DNA of 64,000 nt from Nocardia transvalensis (GCF_015477765.1 NZ_JADLQQ010000006.1:248001-312000); one strand, 5' to 3'; positions 8,639 to 17,487 are shown, counted from the first letter of the stretch. Translations and numbers: made by a program. Notes: generated from the letters alone by a model not told the origin.

Positions 8639-9484
8639 GTGACCAGAACCTGGTTCATCACCGGCGCCAACCGCGGCCTGGGCCGCGCCTTCACCGTCGC
8701 CGCGCTGACGCACGGTGACCGGGTCGTCGCGACCGCCCGCGAGCCACACACGATGGCCGACCTCGCCCAGGAGCGGCTCACCGTGCTGCCCTTGGACGTG
8801 CGCGAGCGCGACCGCGTCGTTGCCACGGTGGACCGCGCGTTCGAGCTGGCCGGTTCGATCGACGTGATCGTCAACAACGCCGGCTACGGCCTGGTCGGCG
8901 CGCTGGAGGAACTCGACGAACGGCAGATCCGGGACCAGATGGACACCAACTTCTATGGTGCCCTGTGGGTTTCGCAGGCCGCGATACCTCATCTGCGCAA
9001 ACAGGGCTCGGGCCATATCGTGCAGATCTCGACGGTCGGGGCGGTGGGTTCGCTGCCGCTGTTCAGCCTGTACAACGCCAGTAAGTGGGCGCTCGAGGGT
9101 TTCAGTGCCTCGCTCGCGGATGAACTGCGGCCCTTCGGGATTTCGGTGACCCTGGCGCAGATGGGCGGATTCGCCACCGACTGGGCGGGGTCGAGCATGA
9201 AGTTCGCCGAGGCGAATCCGGCCTATACCGAGCTGCGCTCGGGGATTCTGGGGATGCCGGAGTATCCGGACCCGACGGCCCCGCCGCCCGCGGCCGAGGG
9301 CGAATCCGAATGGCAGGAGGCTGCCCCGGAGGTCGCAGCGGCCGAATTGCTGGCGTTGGTCGAGATGCCGAATCCGCCGCTGCGCAGGATCATCGGGCCC
9401 GGCGCCCGCGAGATGGTCGCGATGGCGCTCGATCAGCGGCGGTCGGACTACGCCACGGATCCGGAATTCGCCTGGCCCAGCTGA
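8639..9484 (+). CDS. Short-chain dehydrogenase/reductase
   Basis: A 281-aa NAD(P)-dependent oxidoreductase. The Rossmann motif TGANRGLG, the NNAGYG strand end, the catalytic Ser in QISTVGAVGS and the YNASK catalytic pair are all present. The GTG at 8639 follows GAGAGGAG at five bases; the reading frame open further upstream crosses the control region and is not coding. It belongs to the common actinobacterial group of SDRs induced through a divergent TetR, usually aldehyde or quinone detoxifiers, but the substrate is unproven. Confidence 0.88.
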   Translation: MTRTWFITGANRGLGRAFTVAALTHGDRVVATAREPHTMADLAQERLTVLPLDVRERDRVVATVDRAFELAGSIDVIVNNAGYGLVGALEELDERQIRDQMDTNFYGALWVSQAAIPHLRKQGSGHIVQISTVGAVGSLPLFSLYNASKWALEGFSASLADELRPFGISVTLAQMGGFATDWAGSSMKFAEANPAYTELRSGILGMPEYPDPTAPPPAAEGESEWQEAAPEVAAAELLALVEMPNPPLRRIIGPGAREMVAMALDQRRSDYATDPEFAWPS

Positions 9485-9564
9485 GCGGGCCGTCCGGTCG
9501 ACGAGGACCCGCCCGTCCGATACCGTGCACGGCGGGGCTGGGTAGGAGTTTGAGGCGGACGGTA

Positions 9565-11064
9565 GTGGTGGCGAGGCTGTTTCGGCTGGTAGTGGCGGTG
9601 GCAGTGGGTTCGGCACTGCTGGCGGCGGGCGGATCCGACCCCGATCCCGGGGGATTGGGGCGCTTCTACCACCAGCGCCTCGCCTGGAAGCCGTGTGCGA
9701 TGGCCACTCTCGACGCCGCCGGTGCCGAGTGCGCGGACGTGCGGGTTCCGCTGGATTACACGAAACCGCACGACCGCACCATCACCGTCGCGATCTCCCG
9801 GATCAGGGCGGGCAATTCGGAGTTGCGGCGCGGGGTGCTGGTGGCCAATCCGGGCGGTCCCGGGGCGGAGGGCCTGGACACCGTGGATCTGCTCGGGGAC
9901 GTGCTCACCCCGGATGTGGTGGCGCGCTACGACCTGATCGGGATGGATCCGAGGGGTGTGGGCCGGTCGACGGCGGCCCCGCGCTGCGGCTGGTCGGTCG
10001 GCGAGATGATCCGCTCGGCGGGACTGTCCGACAACGGTTTCCGGCACGACAGCGTCGAATCGGCGGGCATGGCGCAGACCTGTCTGGCCCACGATTCCGA
10101 CGCCCGCCGCCAATTCACCACCCGCAACACCGCGCGCGATATGGATGTCGTGCGGGCGGCGCTGGGCGAACCGACACTCAATTACTACGGAGTCTCCTAC
10201 GGGACCTATCTGGGCGCGGTCTACACCCAGATGTTCCCGTCCCGCAGCGATCGGATGGTGTTCGACAGCGCCATCGATCCGGACCGGTATTGGGCAGGGC
10301 TGGTTCAGGATTGGGGACCGGCCGGTGAGATCGCACTGGACGACTGGACGAGGTGGGCCGCGCAACGCGACGACACCTACCACTTCGGGGCGAGTGCGGA
10401 TCAGGTTCGAGCCACGGTCGAGAATCTGATCCGGGCCGCCGGACGGCAGCCGATCATCATCGACGACTTCCCGATCGACGATCATTGGCTGCCGTTCATC
10501 CTGCACAACCTGGTGACCAGCTACCGCACGAACGTGGCTCTGGCCGAAACCGTGCGCGAGATAGCCGACGCCGCGGGCCACCCACCCGCACCCGCGCGGG
10601 CCCCTCGGCTGCGCATGATCCTCGAGGCCCTGCGGACCGGTGAGAATTCGGCCCTGGCCGAAATCGCCTGCTCCGACGTCGGCGCGCCCACCGACCCGGC
10701 CTGGTATCAGCGCAATATCGAAGCCACCCGCATCACCCAGCCGGTCTTCGGTGCCCTGGCCAACAACATCCAGCCGTGCGCCTACTGGCCGCGCCCCGTG
10801 GAACCACCGACCGTCGTGCGCAATGCGGTCCCCGCACTCATCCTGCAATCGGCCGGCGACCCCCGCACCCCGTACGCCCACGGCGTCCAACTGCACGCCG
10901 TCCTCCCCAACTCCCGGCTGGTCACCCTCCGAAACGTCCGCATCCACATGACCTTCCGACCGGCCCTGAGCACCTGCATCCGCTTCACGATCAACACCTA
11001 TTTCAGCGCCGGGGTCCGCCCGCCCGCAGACACCGCCTGCGATCCGGATCCGGGTGTGGGATGA
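9565..11064 (+). CDS. Secreted alpha/beta hydrolase, tripeptidyl-aminopeptidase type
   Basis: A 499-aa exported hydrolase of the SlpD/SlpE/TAP-like family, which trims peptides at the cell surface. An N-terminal hydrophobic segment (residues about 7-20) is followed by the oxyanion region NPGGPG, a GVSYG nucleophile elbow with Ser at about residue 211, DPRGVG, and a C-terminal TAP-like domain with SAGDPRTPY (acid) and a late His. Many relatives are lipoproteins, but here the lipobox cysteine position reads AAGGSD. The GTG at 9565 has GAGG at nine bases; a TTG at 9550 is possible. Confidence 0.82.
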   Translation: MVARLFRLVVAVAVGSALLAAGGSDPDPGGLGRFYHQRLAWKPCAMATLDAAGAECADVRVPLDYTKPHDRTITVAISRIRAGNSELRRGVLVANPGGPGAEGLDTVDLLGDVLTPDVVARYDLIGMDPRGVGRSTAAPRCGWSVGEMIRSAGLSDNGFRHDSVESAGMAQTCLAHDSDARRQFTTRNTARDMDVVRAALGEPTLNYYGVSYGTYLGAVYTQMFPSRSDRMVFDSAIDPDRYWAGLVQDWGPAGEIALDDWTRWAAQRDDTYHFGASADQVRATVENLIRAAGRQPIIIDDFPIDDHWLPFILHNLVTSYRTNVALAETVREIADAAGHPPAPARAPRLRMILEALRTGENSALAEIACSDVGAPTDPAWYQRNIEATRITQPVFGALANNIQPCAYWPRPVEPPTVVRNAVPALILQSAGDPRTPYAHGVQLHAVLPNSRLVTLRNVRIHMTFRPALSTCIRFTINTYFSAGVRPPADTACDPDPGVG

Positions 11065-11097
11065 CGTGATGGCCATATCGGTTCAGTGGCGGGTGAT

Positions 11098-12153
11098 TCA
11101 CGTATGGCGCCAGGACGCCCCCGGAATATCCCTTGTATCCGCGCCTTGTCGAAGGACCGAGCCAGACCCCGGGGCGATCCAGCCAATGACGTGGAGGTCG
11201 AGGCCGGACTGAGCACACTTCGCAGACAGTGCATCCACTGCGTCGGGGTCGACCGTCGCCACCAATTCGAAGTCGACCGAATCACCGAAAACGAGGTCGA
11301 GCACGTCGCAGCTCAAGTGTGCAGCGGCGAGTCGTACCGAGTCGTGAACGGGCAGTAACGCTTCGTCGACGACAACGGAGACTCCGCTGGCATGGGCCAG
11401 GGTCTCGATAGCGCCCTTGAGTCCATCGGAGGTGTCGATACAAGCAGTCACCCCGGGGTCGCATGCGAAAACACGCCCGTGATCCACCCGCGGCGTCACC
11501 CGCTGCCACTTTGCCAGCAGCGTCGAGTACCCGTCGCGAACAATGTCTTCCCCGTCGTTGGCAAGTTTCATTGCACTGCCGGCGAGCCCGGTCGGTCCTG
11601 TCGTACAGACCGCCTGACCCGGCCGGGCACCGCTACGGGTGAGCATGTTCGCCGGTTCGACGACGCCGAAGGCGCTGGCGGAAAGAATGATTCGTTCGGC
11701 GCTGCCGATGTCGCCGCCGACATTCAGCGCTCCGGCCGCACGGGCGCCGTCGCGAATCCCCTCTATCAATTCGGCGAAATCACTGTCGGGAAGGTGCTTG
11801 GGGTAGCGTACGACCGACAGAAGACCGAGAGGTATGGCCCCCATCGCTGCCACGTCACTGATATTCGCGCCCGCAAGGTACCAACCGATGTCGTAATTTG
11901 TGAGAAACCCCTTCTCGTAAAGGCTGAACTTGGGGCCGCGGACATAGTCGGTTCCAGCGACCAGGACTTGATCACCGTTGAGGCGGAACGCAGCGCAGTC
12001 GTCTTGCGCGGCTGCGCCCAGTAGTAGCTCGGCGGTGGCTCCATTGCCCAGAGCCGTGTTCGACACCTCTTTCCCCATCGCCGGTACGATAATTTCCGCG
12101 ATCTTGGCGGGTTCGTCCAGCGGGGGGTCGGTGGTCAGTGTATGTGCGGTCAC
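11098..12153 (-). CDS. ThiL-like / AIR-synthase-fold kinase
   Basis: A 351-aa protein of the thiamine-monophosphate kinase / PurM superfamily. Visible signatures are DDCAAF (ThiL: GDDAA), NISDVAAMGA (ThiL: NLSDIAAMGA), GGDIGSAERI and IDTSDGL (ThiL: ISDGL), which build the Mg-ATP site at the dimer interface. True ThiL phosphorylates thiamine phosphate, but this gene has no thiamine neighbours and overlaps a HIT-protein gene by four bases, so it is probably a paralogue acting on another small, perhaps nucleoside-like, substrate. GC content looks lower than in the flanking housekeeping genes. Confidence 0.75.
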   Translation of the reverse strand: MTAHTLTTDPPLDEPAKIAEIIVPAMGKEVSNTALGNGATAELLLGAAAQDDCAAFRLNGDQVLVAGTDYVRGPKFSLYEKGFLTNYDIGWYLAGANISDVAAMGAIPLGLLSVVRYPKHLPDSDFAELIEGIRDGARAAGALNVGGDIGSAERIILSASAFGVVEPANMLTRSGARPGQAVCTTGPTGLAGSAMKLANDGEDIVRDGYSTLLAKWQRVTPRVDHGRVFACDPGVTACIDTSDGLKGAIETLAHASGVSVVVDEALLPVHDSVRLAAAHLSCDVLDLVFGDSVDFELVATVDPDAVDALSAKCAQSGLDLHVIGWIAPGSGSVLRQGADTRDIPGASWRHT

Positions 12154-12824
12154 AGCATCACTCCTTCGGTGGCGGCGCCAACCGCCCAGCGCTGTATCGT
12201 CCGTTGGAAAATCTCATGTCTTATGACAACCGCCCAGTCGCATTCCTCGGGCGGAATTGCCGCGGCCGCCCCGGCTACCACCCTGAGATACTGGCTGATC
12301 AGCCGTTGCGGGGGCCGGGCAACGAAAAATCGATCCCCGTCTGCGGCAAGATAGTACGGCGACCGATCGAGGCACAAATCGATAACTCCCTGCCAACTGT
12401 CCAGTAGAGTGAGCGATAGTCCGTCATAGGACATACGCCCGATTATTGGTTCCAGGGCCAGCGGTAAGACGTGGACGTGCGCATGGCTGATGCAAGCGGT
12501 CCGCATAGCCGCCGTCGACCCGTGCTCGAGAAGGGTAAATCCCCCGAAAATATGGGCATACACTCTGAGAAATCTCTCCAGAAACCTCCCGAAGTCGCAC
12601 GTGATGTCTGCGATCGCCTGGGCGGCACTGAAGTAGTGTGCGCGAGGGCAAACCAGCACATGGCCCACGACCAGCGGCGATAGATCTACGACCGCAACGC
12701 TGTCGGCGGTCTCGGCAAGACATCGCCGGACCATCGGGAAGTAGGTGCGGGTGAACTCCGTGTCCGTTGTCCCCGAGAACTCTGCACAAAGATCCGACCT
12801 GTCGCACAATCCGGTCGTCCCCAC
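12150..12824 (-). CDS. HIT-superfamily protein, first gene of the kinase pair
   Basis: A 224-aa histidine-triad protein. The N-terminal LCDRSDLCAEF holds cysteines like the zinc-binding ones of HIT hydrolases, DLSPLVVGHVLVCPRAHY is the typical central strand-loop, and HAHVHVLPL is the catalytic H-x-H-x-H triad. HIT enzymes hydrolyse or transfer nucleotidyl groups (AMP-lysine, dinucleoside polyphosphates). It extends about 90 residues past the usual HIT core. The ATGA overlap with the ThiL-like gene implies joint function. The start is a GTG without a strong ribosome site and could be shifted. Confidence 0.75.
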   Translation of the reverse strand: MGTTGLCDRSDLCAEFSGTTDTEFTRTYFPMVRRCLAETADSVAVVDLSPLVVGHVLVCPRAHYFSAAQAIADITCDFGRFLERFLRVYAHIFGGFTLLEHGSTAAMRTACISHAHVHVLPLALEPIIGRMSYDGLSLTLLDSWQGVIDLCLDRSPYYLAADGDRFFVARPPQRLISQYLRVVAGAAAAIPPEECDWAVVIRHEIFQRTIQRWAVGAATEGVML

Positions 12825-13028
12825 TTGCTGAGTCTAACACCGGCGTGCCGGCATCAAGCGCGAAAAGTCTTGTGCGATATAGGGTTCGGAGAGAGTTGAG
12901 TGAGATGCCGGAGTTGGTCGGAAAACGGGCCGGTCGTAACGTGACGCCGGTCACCCCTCGGGGTAGCATTCGCGCCCGCATGATGCACGAAGATTGTTGA
13001 GCACTACCGGAGTTGGCAGGTATCGAAG

Positions 13029-13793
13029 ATGAGGTCGAGGGCCGCGGCCGCGTGGGACAAGGGTATCGCGACCGCAGCGCTGGCGTTGCTGGCGGCGAAG
13101 AACCAGAACTTCCCGGACCAGCGGCTATGGGCGGATATCGCGGATCGGGTACCGGTTGTTGTACCTGCTCTGTTGATCGTCGTGGCGGTCTTCACCCTGG
13201 GTCCGTTCGCCGCGCGGGCGCAGCAAAGCCTAGTCGATCGGCGCACGCAGCTCGAGCGCGAGATATTCATTCAGTTCGGCAGGATGATCCGAGAGGCGGA
13301 CCGTGTGATCGACGGATTTCAGTTCGAAGATCTCGGATTGCATGCCTGGCAGGTGAAGCGGCCGTGGTGGTTCGTTGGAGGGAAGAGACTCCACCGCGTC
13401 GCGATCTATCGGTTGGGCGGCAACATCGTGCTCCGCAAATTCGAGCCAAGGCGCGGCCAAGGTGTGGTGGGCATGTGCTGGGACCGCAACGCGGAGGCCG
13501 ACTTCGATGTGGAATCGCTGGCTTCCCGGGCGAAGACTAAGGCGGTATTCGAAGCTGTGCGGGCGGCTGAGGGTGATACCGCCGTCATGGGGTTGACGTG
13601 GGACGAGTTTCTGCAGGTCCGGCATCGGGGCGCGGTCTTTGCCTCTCCCATCCGAGACTGTAACCACAACTTCCGCGGCTGCTTGAGTCTCGATGCCAAG
13701 AGCGACTACGCTGCCCTCGCGTCGTCCGCAGTCCCGGAACTACTGAACGAGCTGGCATCTCGGATGCAGGCGCATGGTTTCGACGAGATGTGA
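13029..13793 (+). CDS. Membrane-anchored protein with possible GAF-like domain
   Basis: A 254-aa protein I do not recognise. A hydrophobic segment at about residues 41-62 (VPVVVPALLIVVAVFTLGPF) predicts one membrane helix with a weaker hydrophobic stretch before it. The cytosolic remainder ends in a strand-turn-strand (VFASPIRDCN, then FRGCLSLDAKSDYAAL) that resembles the end of GAF sensor domains, but this is only pattern likeness. It is followed one base after its stop by a methyltransferase gene, so the two form an operon diverging from the HIT/ThiL-like pair. Function unknown. Confidence 0.65.
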   Translation: MRSRAAAAWDKGIATAALALLAAKNQNFPDQRLWADIADRVPVVVPALLIVVAVFTLGPFAARAQQSLVDRRTQLEREIFIQFGRMIREADRVIDGFQFEDLGLHAWQVKRPWWFVGGKRLHRVAIYRLGGNIVLRKFEPRRGQGVVGMCWDRNAEADFDVESLASRAKTKAVFEAVRAAEGDTAVMGLTWDEFLQVRHRGAVFASPIRDCNHNFRGCLSLDAKSDYAALASSAVPELLNELASRMQAHGFDEM

Positions 13794-13794
13794 T

Positions 13795-14400
13795 ATGGAT
13801 CGCGACACCCTCTCGTGGTACGAGACGTACGCCGAGTATTACATCGAGCGAACTGATTCCTTCGAACCCTTCCATGGCCTCGAACGGGATTTGCTGGCGT
13901 TCGTAGGATATCTGGCAAGCGACGCGCTGGTTGTCGATCTAGGCTCCGGTGCTGGAAGAGATGCCCGGTTCATCGCAGCATCCGGCCATCCTGTAATCGC
14001 GGTCGACGCGAGCCGCTCGCTGCTGCGGCGGTGTCTCACCGCCGCAGGCCCGACACTACCTATTTTCGGCGTCAATGCCGATCTGCTTGCCCTGCCATTC
14101 GCCGACAATACGATCGGTGGGATATGGGCGTGCGGCAGCCTGCTGCATATGCTACGAGACGAAATTCCGGCTGTGGTGACGCGATGCCTTGAGATATTGC
14201 AGCCCGGCGCGCCGATAGGCTTGAGTATGAAACAAGGGCACGGAAGTGAGCGGCGGGATGACGGCCGCTACTTCACTTATACGAACAAACAGGAAATGTA
14301 CCAATGGCTTTCCTCGTCGGGATTCGAACGTATTCTGATAACCGGCCCGTCCCGGAATGACTGGCTTCTGGCATTTGCGGTCAAGCCGATGGTGTATTAA
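13795..14400 (+). CDS. Class I SAM-dependent methyltransferase
   Basis: A 201-aa methyltransferase with motif I VVDLGSGAGRDARF, an acidic motif II (VIAVDAS), FGVNADLLALPFADN and GIWACGSLLHML (post-motif II/III), typical of Methyltransf_11/25 enzymes. The ATG at 13795 starts one base after the stop of the membrane-protein gene; a start seven codons earlier would overlap it. It converges on the second HIT gene, overlapping by two bases. The acceptor is unknown; the surrounding HIT and ThiL-like genes hint at a nucleotide-derived substrate. Confidence 0.82.
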   Translation: MDRDTLSWYETYAEYYIERTDSFEPFHGLERDLLAFVGYLASDALVVDLGSGAGRDARFIAASGHPVIAVDASRSLLRRCLTAAGPTLPIFGVNADLLALPFADNTIGGIWACGSLLHMLRDEIPAVVTRCLEILQPGAPIGLSMKQGHGSERRDDGRYFTYTNKQEMYQWLSSSGFERILITGPSRNDWLLAFAVKPMVY

Positions 14401-14912
14401 CTCCAAGAATCCGGGTCGCATTCGGCGAACACGCGCCGGATTCCACCTCGTGGATCCGGAACATCGCCATGCCACCGGGGAATGATATGTAAATGTAGAT
14501 GCGGCACGGTGCGACCGGCTGCCGATCCGTCGTTGACGCCTATGGTAAATCCGTCGGGTCGGTACATGGCGTCGAGGGTATCCCGCATCGATTGCGCCAG
14601 GATATGCAGATCCCGCGTTTCCCGGTCAGTCATGTCGAAAAATGACAAAATATGCCGAAACGGAACAATCTCGATGTGGCCTCGACTGGCCGGAAAATTG
14701 TCCCACCGCGCATACATCGTGCCGCGGCGTCGGACCACGGTGTTCACCGTCGGATCGGCATGACGGCAGAAGAGACAGGCAGGATCACGGCTCAGTCTAC
14801 CGTCGCGCGGGTAAGAAGCCGACTGTACGGGTTCATTCGGGTAGTCGAGCGGCAGCAGCAGCTGTTGTGACACAATCGGCTCAACAGTAACTGCGTGGTC
14901 GCTTCTCGGCAT
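14397..14912 (-). CDS. HIT-family hydrolase (second copy in cluster)
   Basis: A 171-aa HIT protein with CLFCRHAD (zinc-type cysteines), RWDNFPASRGHIEIVPFRHI and the catalytic triad HLHLHII. This is the normal Hint/Fhit-like length, unlike the longer HIT protein at 12150. The ATG at 14912 follows GGTAGGACG at good distance, while the frame open 128 codons upstream lies in non-coding DNA. It ends inside the last codons of the convergent methyltransferase gene, which fits a tightly packed cluster of five genes. Confidence 0.85.
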   Translation of the reverse strand: MPRSDHAVTVEPIVSQQLLLPLDYPNEPVQSASYPRDGRLSRDPACLFCRHADPTVNTVVRRRGTMYARWDNFPASRGHIEIVPFRHILSFFDMTDRETRDLHILAQSMRDTLDAMYRPDGFTIGVNDGSAAGRTVPHLHLHIIPRWHGDVPDPRGGIRRVFAECDPDSWS

Positions 14913-15496
14913 GGTTGGCGTCCTACCCGTCGGAATTTTGGCGAAGGGCAAAGCGTAGCGGGCGTCGTACGCGCAAACCCCTGTTCCCATGCCGGATCCC
15001 CGCCGAAGTACGCGGTCGTTTCGGCATGTCCGGAGAAGCTTGTGCGCGACTACACTTCGTACGTGGGGATTCAACCACGCCACGCGCGAACCTGTCTCGT
15101 CGTCGCCCTTGACGGGAGTGTCGCTATCGGTAAGTCGTGGCTGTGTGCTGGAATGTGCCTGCGTCCGGTATGGGTTCGTCACACGGTTTGCGGTAAAGGC
15201 TGCTTTTCTCGAGCGTTGTGAGTTGAGCAGGCTGGGGGTCGGAAGGTTCTGGAGAGCTGGATTCCTGCGGCGGATCTTGTGTTGTTCGACAAGCACATCG
15301 TCGCACAGCAGTGGTCTTGTATGTCATTTACGCACTGCAGCAGTGCGTTCCGAGCAGGATGTCCGATTCGTTCGGTATGCGCCAACGGAACTGTGAGGGT
15401 TTCCACCGCGTAGCTCATGTGAGCGCGGGTAGCCGATCAGTGCCCTGGGTCGCCAGGGTGAGGAGAGTGTGTCGAAGAGGAAGAAGGTGATTGTTG
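14913..15496. other. 584-bp stretch without a convincing gene
   Basis: No reading frame here has coding character. It contains a perfect 19-bp inverted repeat at 15330-15348 (ACGCACTGC-A-GCAGTGCGT) and a short hairpin at 15443-15458 (CCCTGG/CCAGGG) before the SPW gene. It probably carries the promoters of the HIT gene (leftward) and the SPW gene (rightward). Confidence 0.5.
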
Positions 15497-15979
15497 GTGA
15501 CCGAGGCTTCGCGTCATGCGGTCGACTTCACCGATCATCCCGATGCCGCCGAGATCCGGGCCCGGCACGATCGAGTCGTGGCGGGGCCGCAAGCGGTGGC
15601 GGTCGACGGGCTGCTGCTGTTGGCCGGTCTCTACCTGGCGGTCTCGCCGTGGGTGGTGACCCCGTTCCCGGTCGCCGAGGTCGGCGGCGCGCTGTCGCGG
15701 CTGACGATCGTCAATCTGGTCGTCGGCCTCGCGGTGGCCGTCATCGGGCTCGCGCTGGCCTCCGCGCCCGCGCGGTTTCACCGATTGAGTTGGGCGGTCG
15801 TCGTCATCGGGGTGTGGCAGCTGATCACGCCGTGGGTGATCGGGCCGGACACCTCGGCCGTGTTGTGGAACAACTTGTGGACCGGCGGCGTCATCACCGC
15901 CCTCGGCCTGGTCGCCGCGGGCATGCTGGCCGCGTACGCCACGCGCAACCGCCGCACGGCCGGCGCCACGAGCAGCTAG
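15497..15979 (+). CDS. SPW-repeat membrane protein
   Basis: A 160-aa small membrane protein of the SPW repeat family, with four hydrophobic segments in two repeats; the repeat signatures are AVSPWVV and LITPWVI. The family is widespread in actinobacteria and has no assigned function. GTG at 15497 has AGAAGG nine bases upstream; two TTG codons just before it are alternative starts. The gene converges on the PPOX gene over a hairpin terminator. Confidence 0.8.
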   Translation: MTEASRHAVDFTDHPDAAEIRARHDRVVAGPQAVAVDGLLLLAGLYLAVSPWVVTPFPVAEVGGALSRLTIVNLVVGLAVAVIGLALASAPARFHRLSWAVVVIGVWQLITPWVIGPDTSAVLWNNLWTGGVITALGLVAAGMLAAYATRNRRTAGATSS

Positions 15980-15997
15980 AGGCGCCCGTCTCACCGA

Positions 15998-16024
15998 GAG
16001 CCGCAGCCGATCGGGCTGCGGCTC
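15998..16024. terminator. Bidirectional stem-loop terminator
   Basis: A 10-bp perfect stem (GAGCCGCAGC / GCTGCGGCTC) with a 7-nt loop between the converging SPW and PPOX genes. Confidence 0.8.
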
Positions 16025-16025
16025 A

Positions 16026-16463
16026 TCATATTTCGTCGGCACCCGCGACGGCGGTCACCGTCTCGATCGCCAGCCGCACCCGGAACTCGTTGTTGGTCGT
16101 GGCATTGTTCGTCCCGACCTGCTCGGCCCGCTCCGGGCCCACATATCGTTCGGCCAGAGCTATCGCCCAGCGCACCGTTTCGTCCCGATCCTCGCTGATG
16201 GAGACCGGGCCCTCGATCATGACGAACTCGAAGGGATCGCGGTCGTCGTGCACGAGCATGGCCGCCCGCCCCGAGTGGGTGAGATTGCGGCCCTTGACCG
16301 ACGTGATTCCGGTGGTGAACACGAGATCGTCGCCGTCGAGCAGGAACCACAGGGGTGCCACGTGCGGACGTCCGTCCGGTCGCACGGTGGCCAGCTTTCC
16401 GGTGCGCGTGCCTTCGGAGACGAAAGCCCGCCACTGCTGCTCCGTCATGGCCTTCATGGCCAT
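16026..16463 (-). CDS. PPOX-class F420/FMN-dependent oxidoreductase
   Basis: A 145-aa split-barrel flavin/deazaflavin protein. KLATVRPDGRPHVAPLWFLLDGDDLVF is the first strand pair typical of the pyridoxamine-phosphate-oxidase-like F420 family, followed by KGRNLTHSGRAAMLV, the phosphate-binding part. The family reduces or oxidises small molecules using F420 or FMN. The next ATG, two codons on, is an alternative start. The upstream neighbour on the same strand is a quinone-oxidoreductase-like gene, 12 bp away. Confidence 0.85.
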   Translation of the reverse strand: MAMKAMTEQQWRAFVSEGTRTGKLATVRPDGRPHVAPLWFLLDGDDLVFTTGITSVKGRNLTHSGRAAMLVHDDRDPFEFVMIEGPVSISEDRDETVRWAIALAERYVGPERAEQVGTNNATTNNEFRVRLAIETVTAVAGADEI

Positions 16464-16475
16464 GACGGTACTCAG

Positions 16476-17396
16476 CTACGGCACGATGACCAGTTTGCCG
16501 CGGGTGTGTCCGGTGCGGCTGGTGTCGAAGGCCTCGGCTGCCTCGTCGAGGGTGAAGGTGCGGGCCACCTCGACCGTGAGTTCGCCGCGCTCGACCAGGT
16601 CGGCCAGTTCGGTGAGCTTGCCGCCGTCGGGACGGACCCAGATCAGATGGCCGCCATGCTGTTCCACGCCGGGGTCGGCAACGGAGGCATGCCGCCCGCC
16701 TTCGGCCAGCGCCGCCAGCGTGGTGTCCAACTGACCGCCGACGAAATCGGCCGCGGTCGTGACGCCCTCCGGCGCGAGTTCGCGGATCCGCCGTTCGACG
16801 CCGTCGCCGTAGGTCACCGGTTCCGCGCCCAGTGCACGGAGGAAGTCGTGATTGCGCTCGGAGGCGGTGCCGATCACGCGGGCCCCGCGGGCGCGGGCGA
16901 TCTGAACCGCCGCGCTGCCCACACCTCCGGCCGCGCCGTGCACCAGCAGCGTGTCGCCGGGCCCGACCTGCAGTCGATCGAGGGTGCGCAGCGCGGTCAT
17001 CCCGGCGAGGGGCAGACCACCGGCCTGCGCCCAGTCCAGGGCGGCGGGCTTGCGCGCGGCATCGGTCGCCGGGACCGCCACCAGCTCGGCGAAGGTGCCC
17101 GCGTGCACGACATCCTTGCGCGCGTAGGCCATCACCTCGTCGCCGACGGCGAATTCGGGGGTGTCCGGCCCCAGCGCCACCACCTCACCGGCAACGTCCC
17201 AGCCCGGAATCACCGGAAATACGGCCAGCAGCATCTCGTCGAGATACCCGGCCATGACCTTCCAGTCGACCGGATTCACCCCCGCCGCGCGCACCCGCAC
17301 CAGCACCTCACCGGGCCCGAGCCGCGGATCCGGCACCTCCCCCACCTTCAGCGTGGAATTGTCGTTGGCATAGGCGTCATAGGTGACGGCACGCAT
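16476..17396 (-). CDS. Zinc-free medium-chain NADP-dependent oxidoreductase
   Basis: A 306-aa quinone oxidoreductase-like MDR protein. The GroES-like N-terminus (GEVLVRVRAAGVNPVDWKVM) is followed by the nucleotide motif HGAAGGVGSAAVQ and a C-terminal strand ending in GKLVIVP. Zinc ligands of classic alcohol dehydrogenases are absent. The ribosome site GAGGAGG precedes the ATG at 17396. It probably shares a transcript with the PPOX gene, making a small redox unit. Confidence 0.9.
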   Translation of the reverse strand: MRAVTYDAYANDNSTLKVGEVPDPRLGPGEVLVRVRAAGVNPVDWKVMAGYLDEMLLAVFPVIPGWDVAGEVVALGPDTPEFAVGDEVMAYARKDVVHAGTFAELVAVPATDAARKPAALDWAQAGGLPLAGMTALRTLDRLQVGPGDTLLVHGAAGGVGSAAVQIARARGARVIGTASERNHDFLRALGAEPVTYGDGVERRIRELAPEGVTTAADFVGGQLDTTLAALAEGGRHASVADPGVEQHGGHLIWVRPDGGKLTELADLVERGELTVEVARTFTLDEAAEAFDTSRTGHTRGKLVIVP

Positions 17397-17487
17397 CGGA
17401 TCAGGCCTCCTCGTCGGTTCCTGCCTCGTTCAAGCCGGTCCGTCCTCCAGGATATTCCGTGGGCCTCCGTCGTTCCGTCGAGCTGGT

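Noticed and set aside
11098..12153. Calling this gene thiL of thiamine biosynthesis.
   Set aside because: The motifs fit the superfamily, but the context (HIT protein, no thiamine genes) argues for a paralogue, so no symbol was given.
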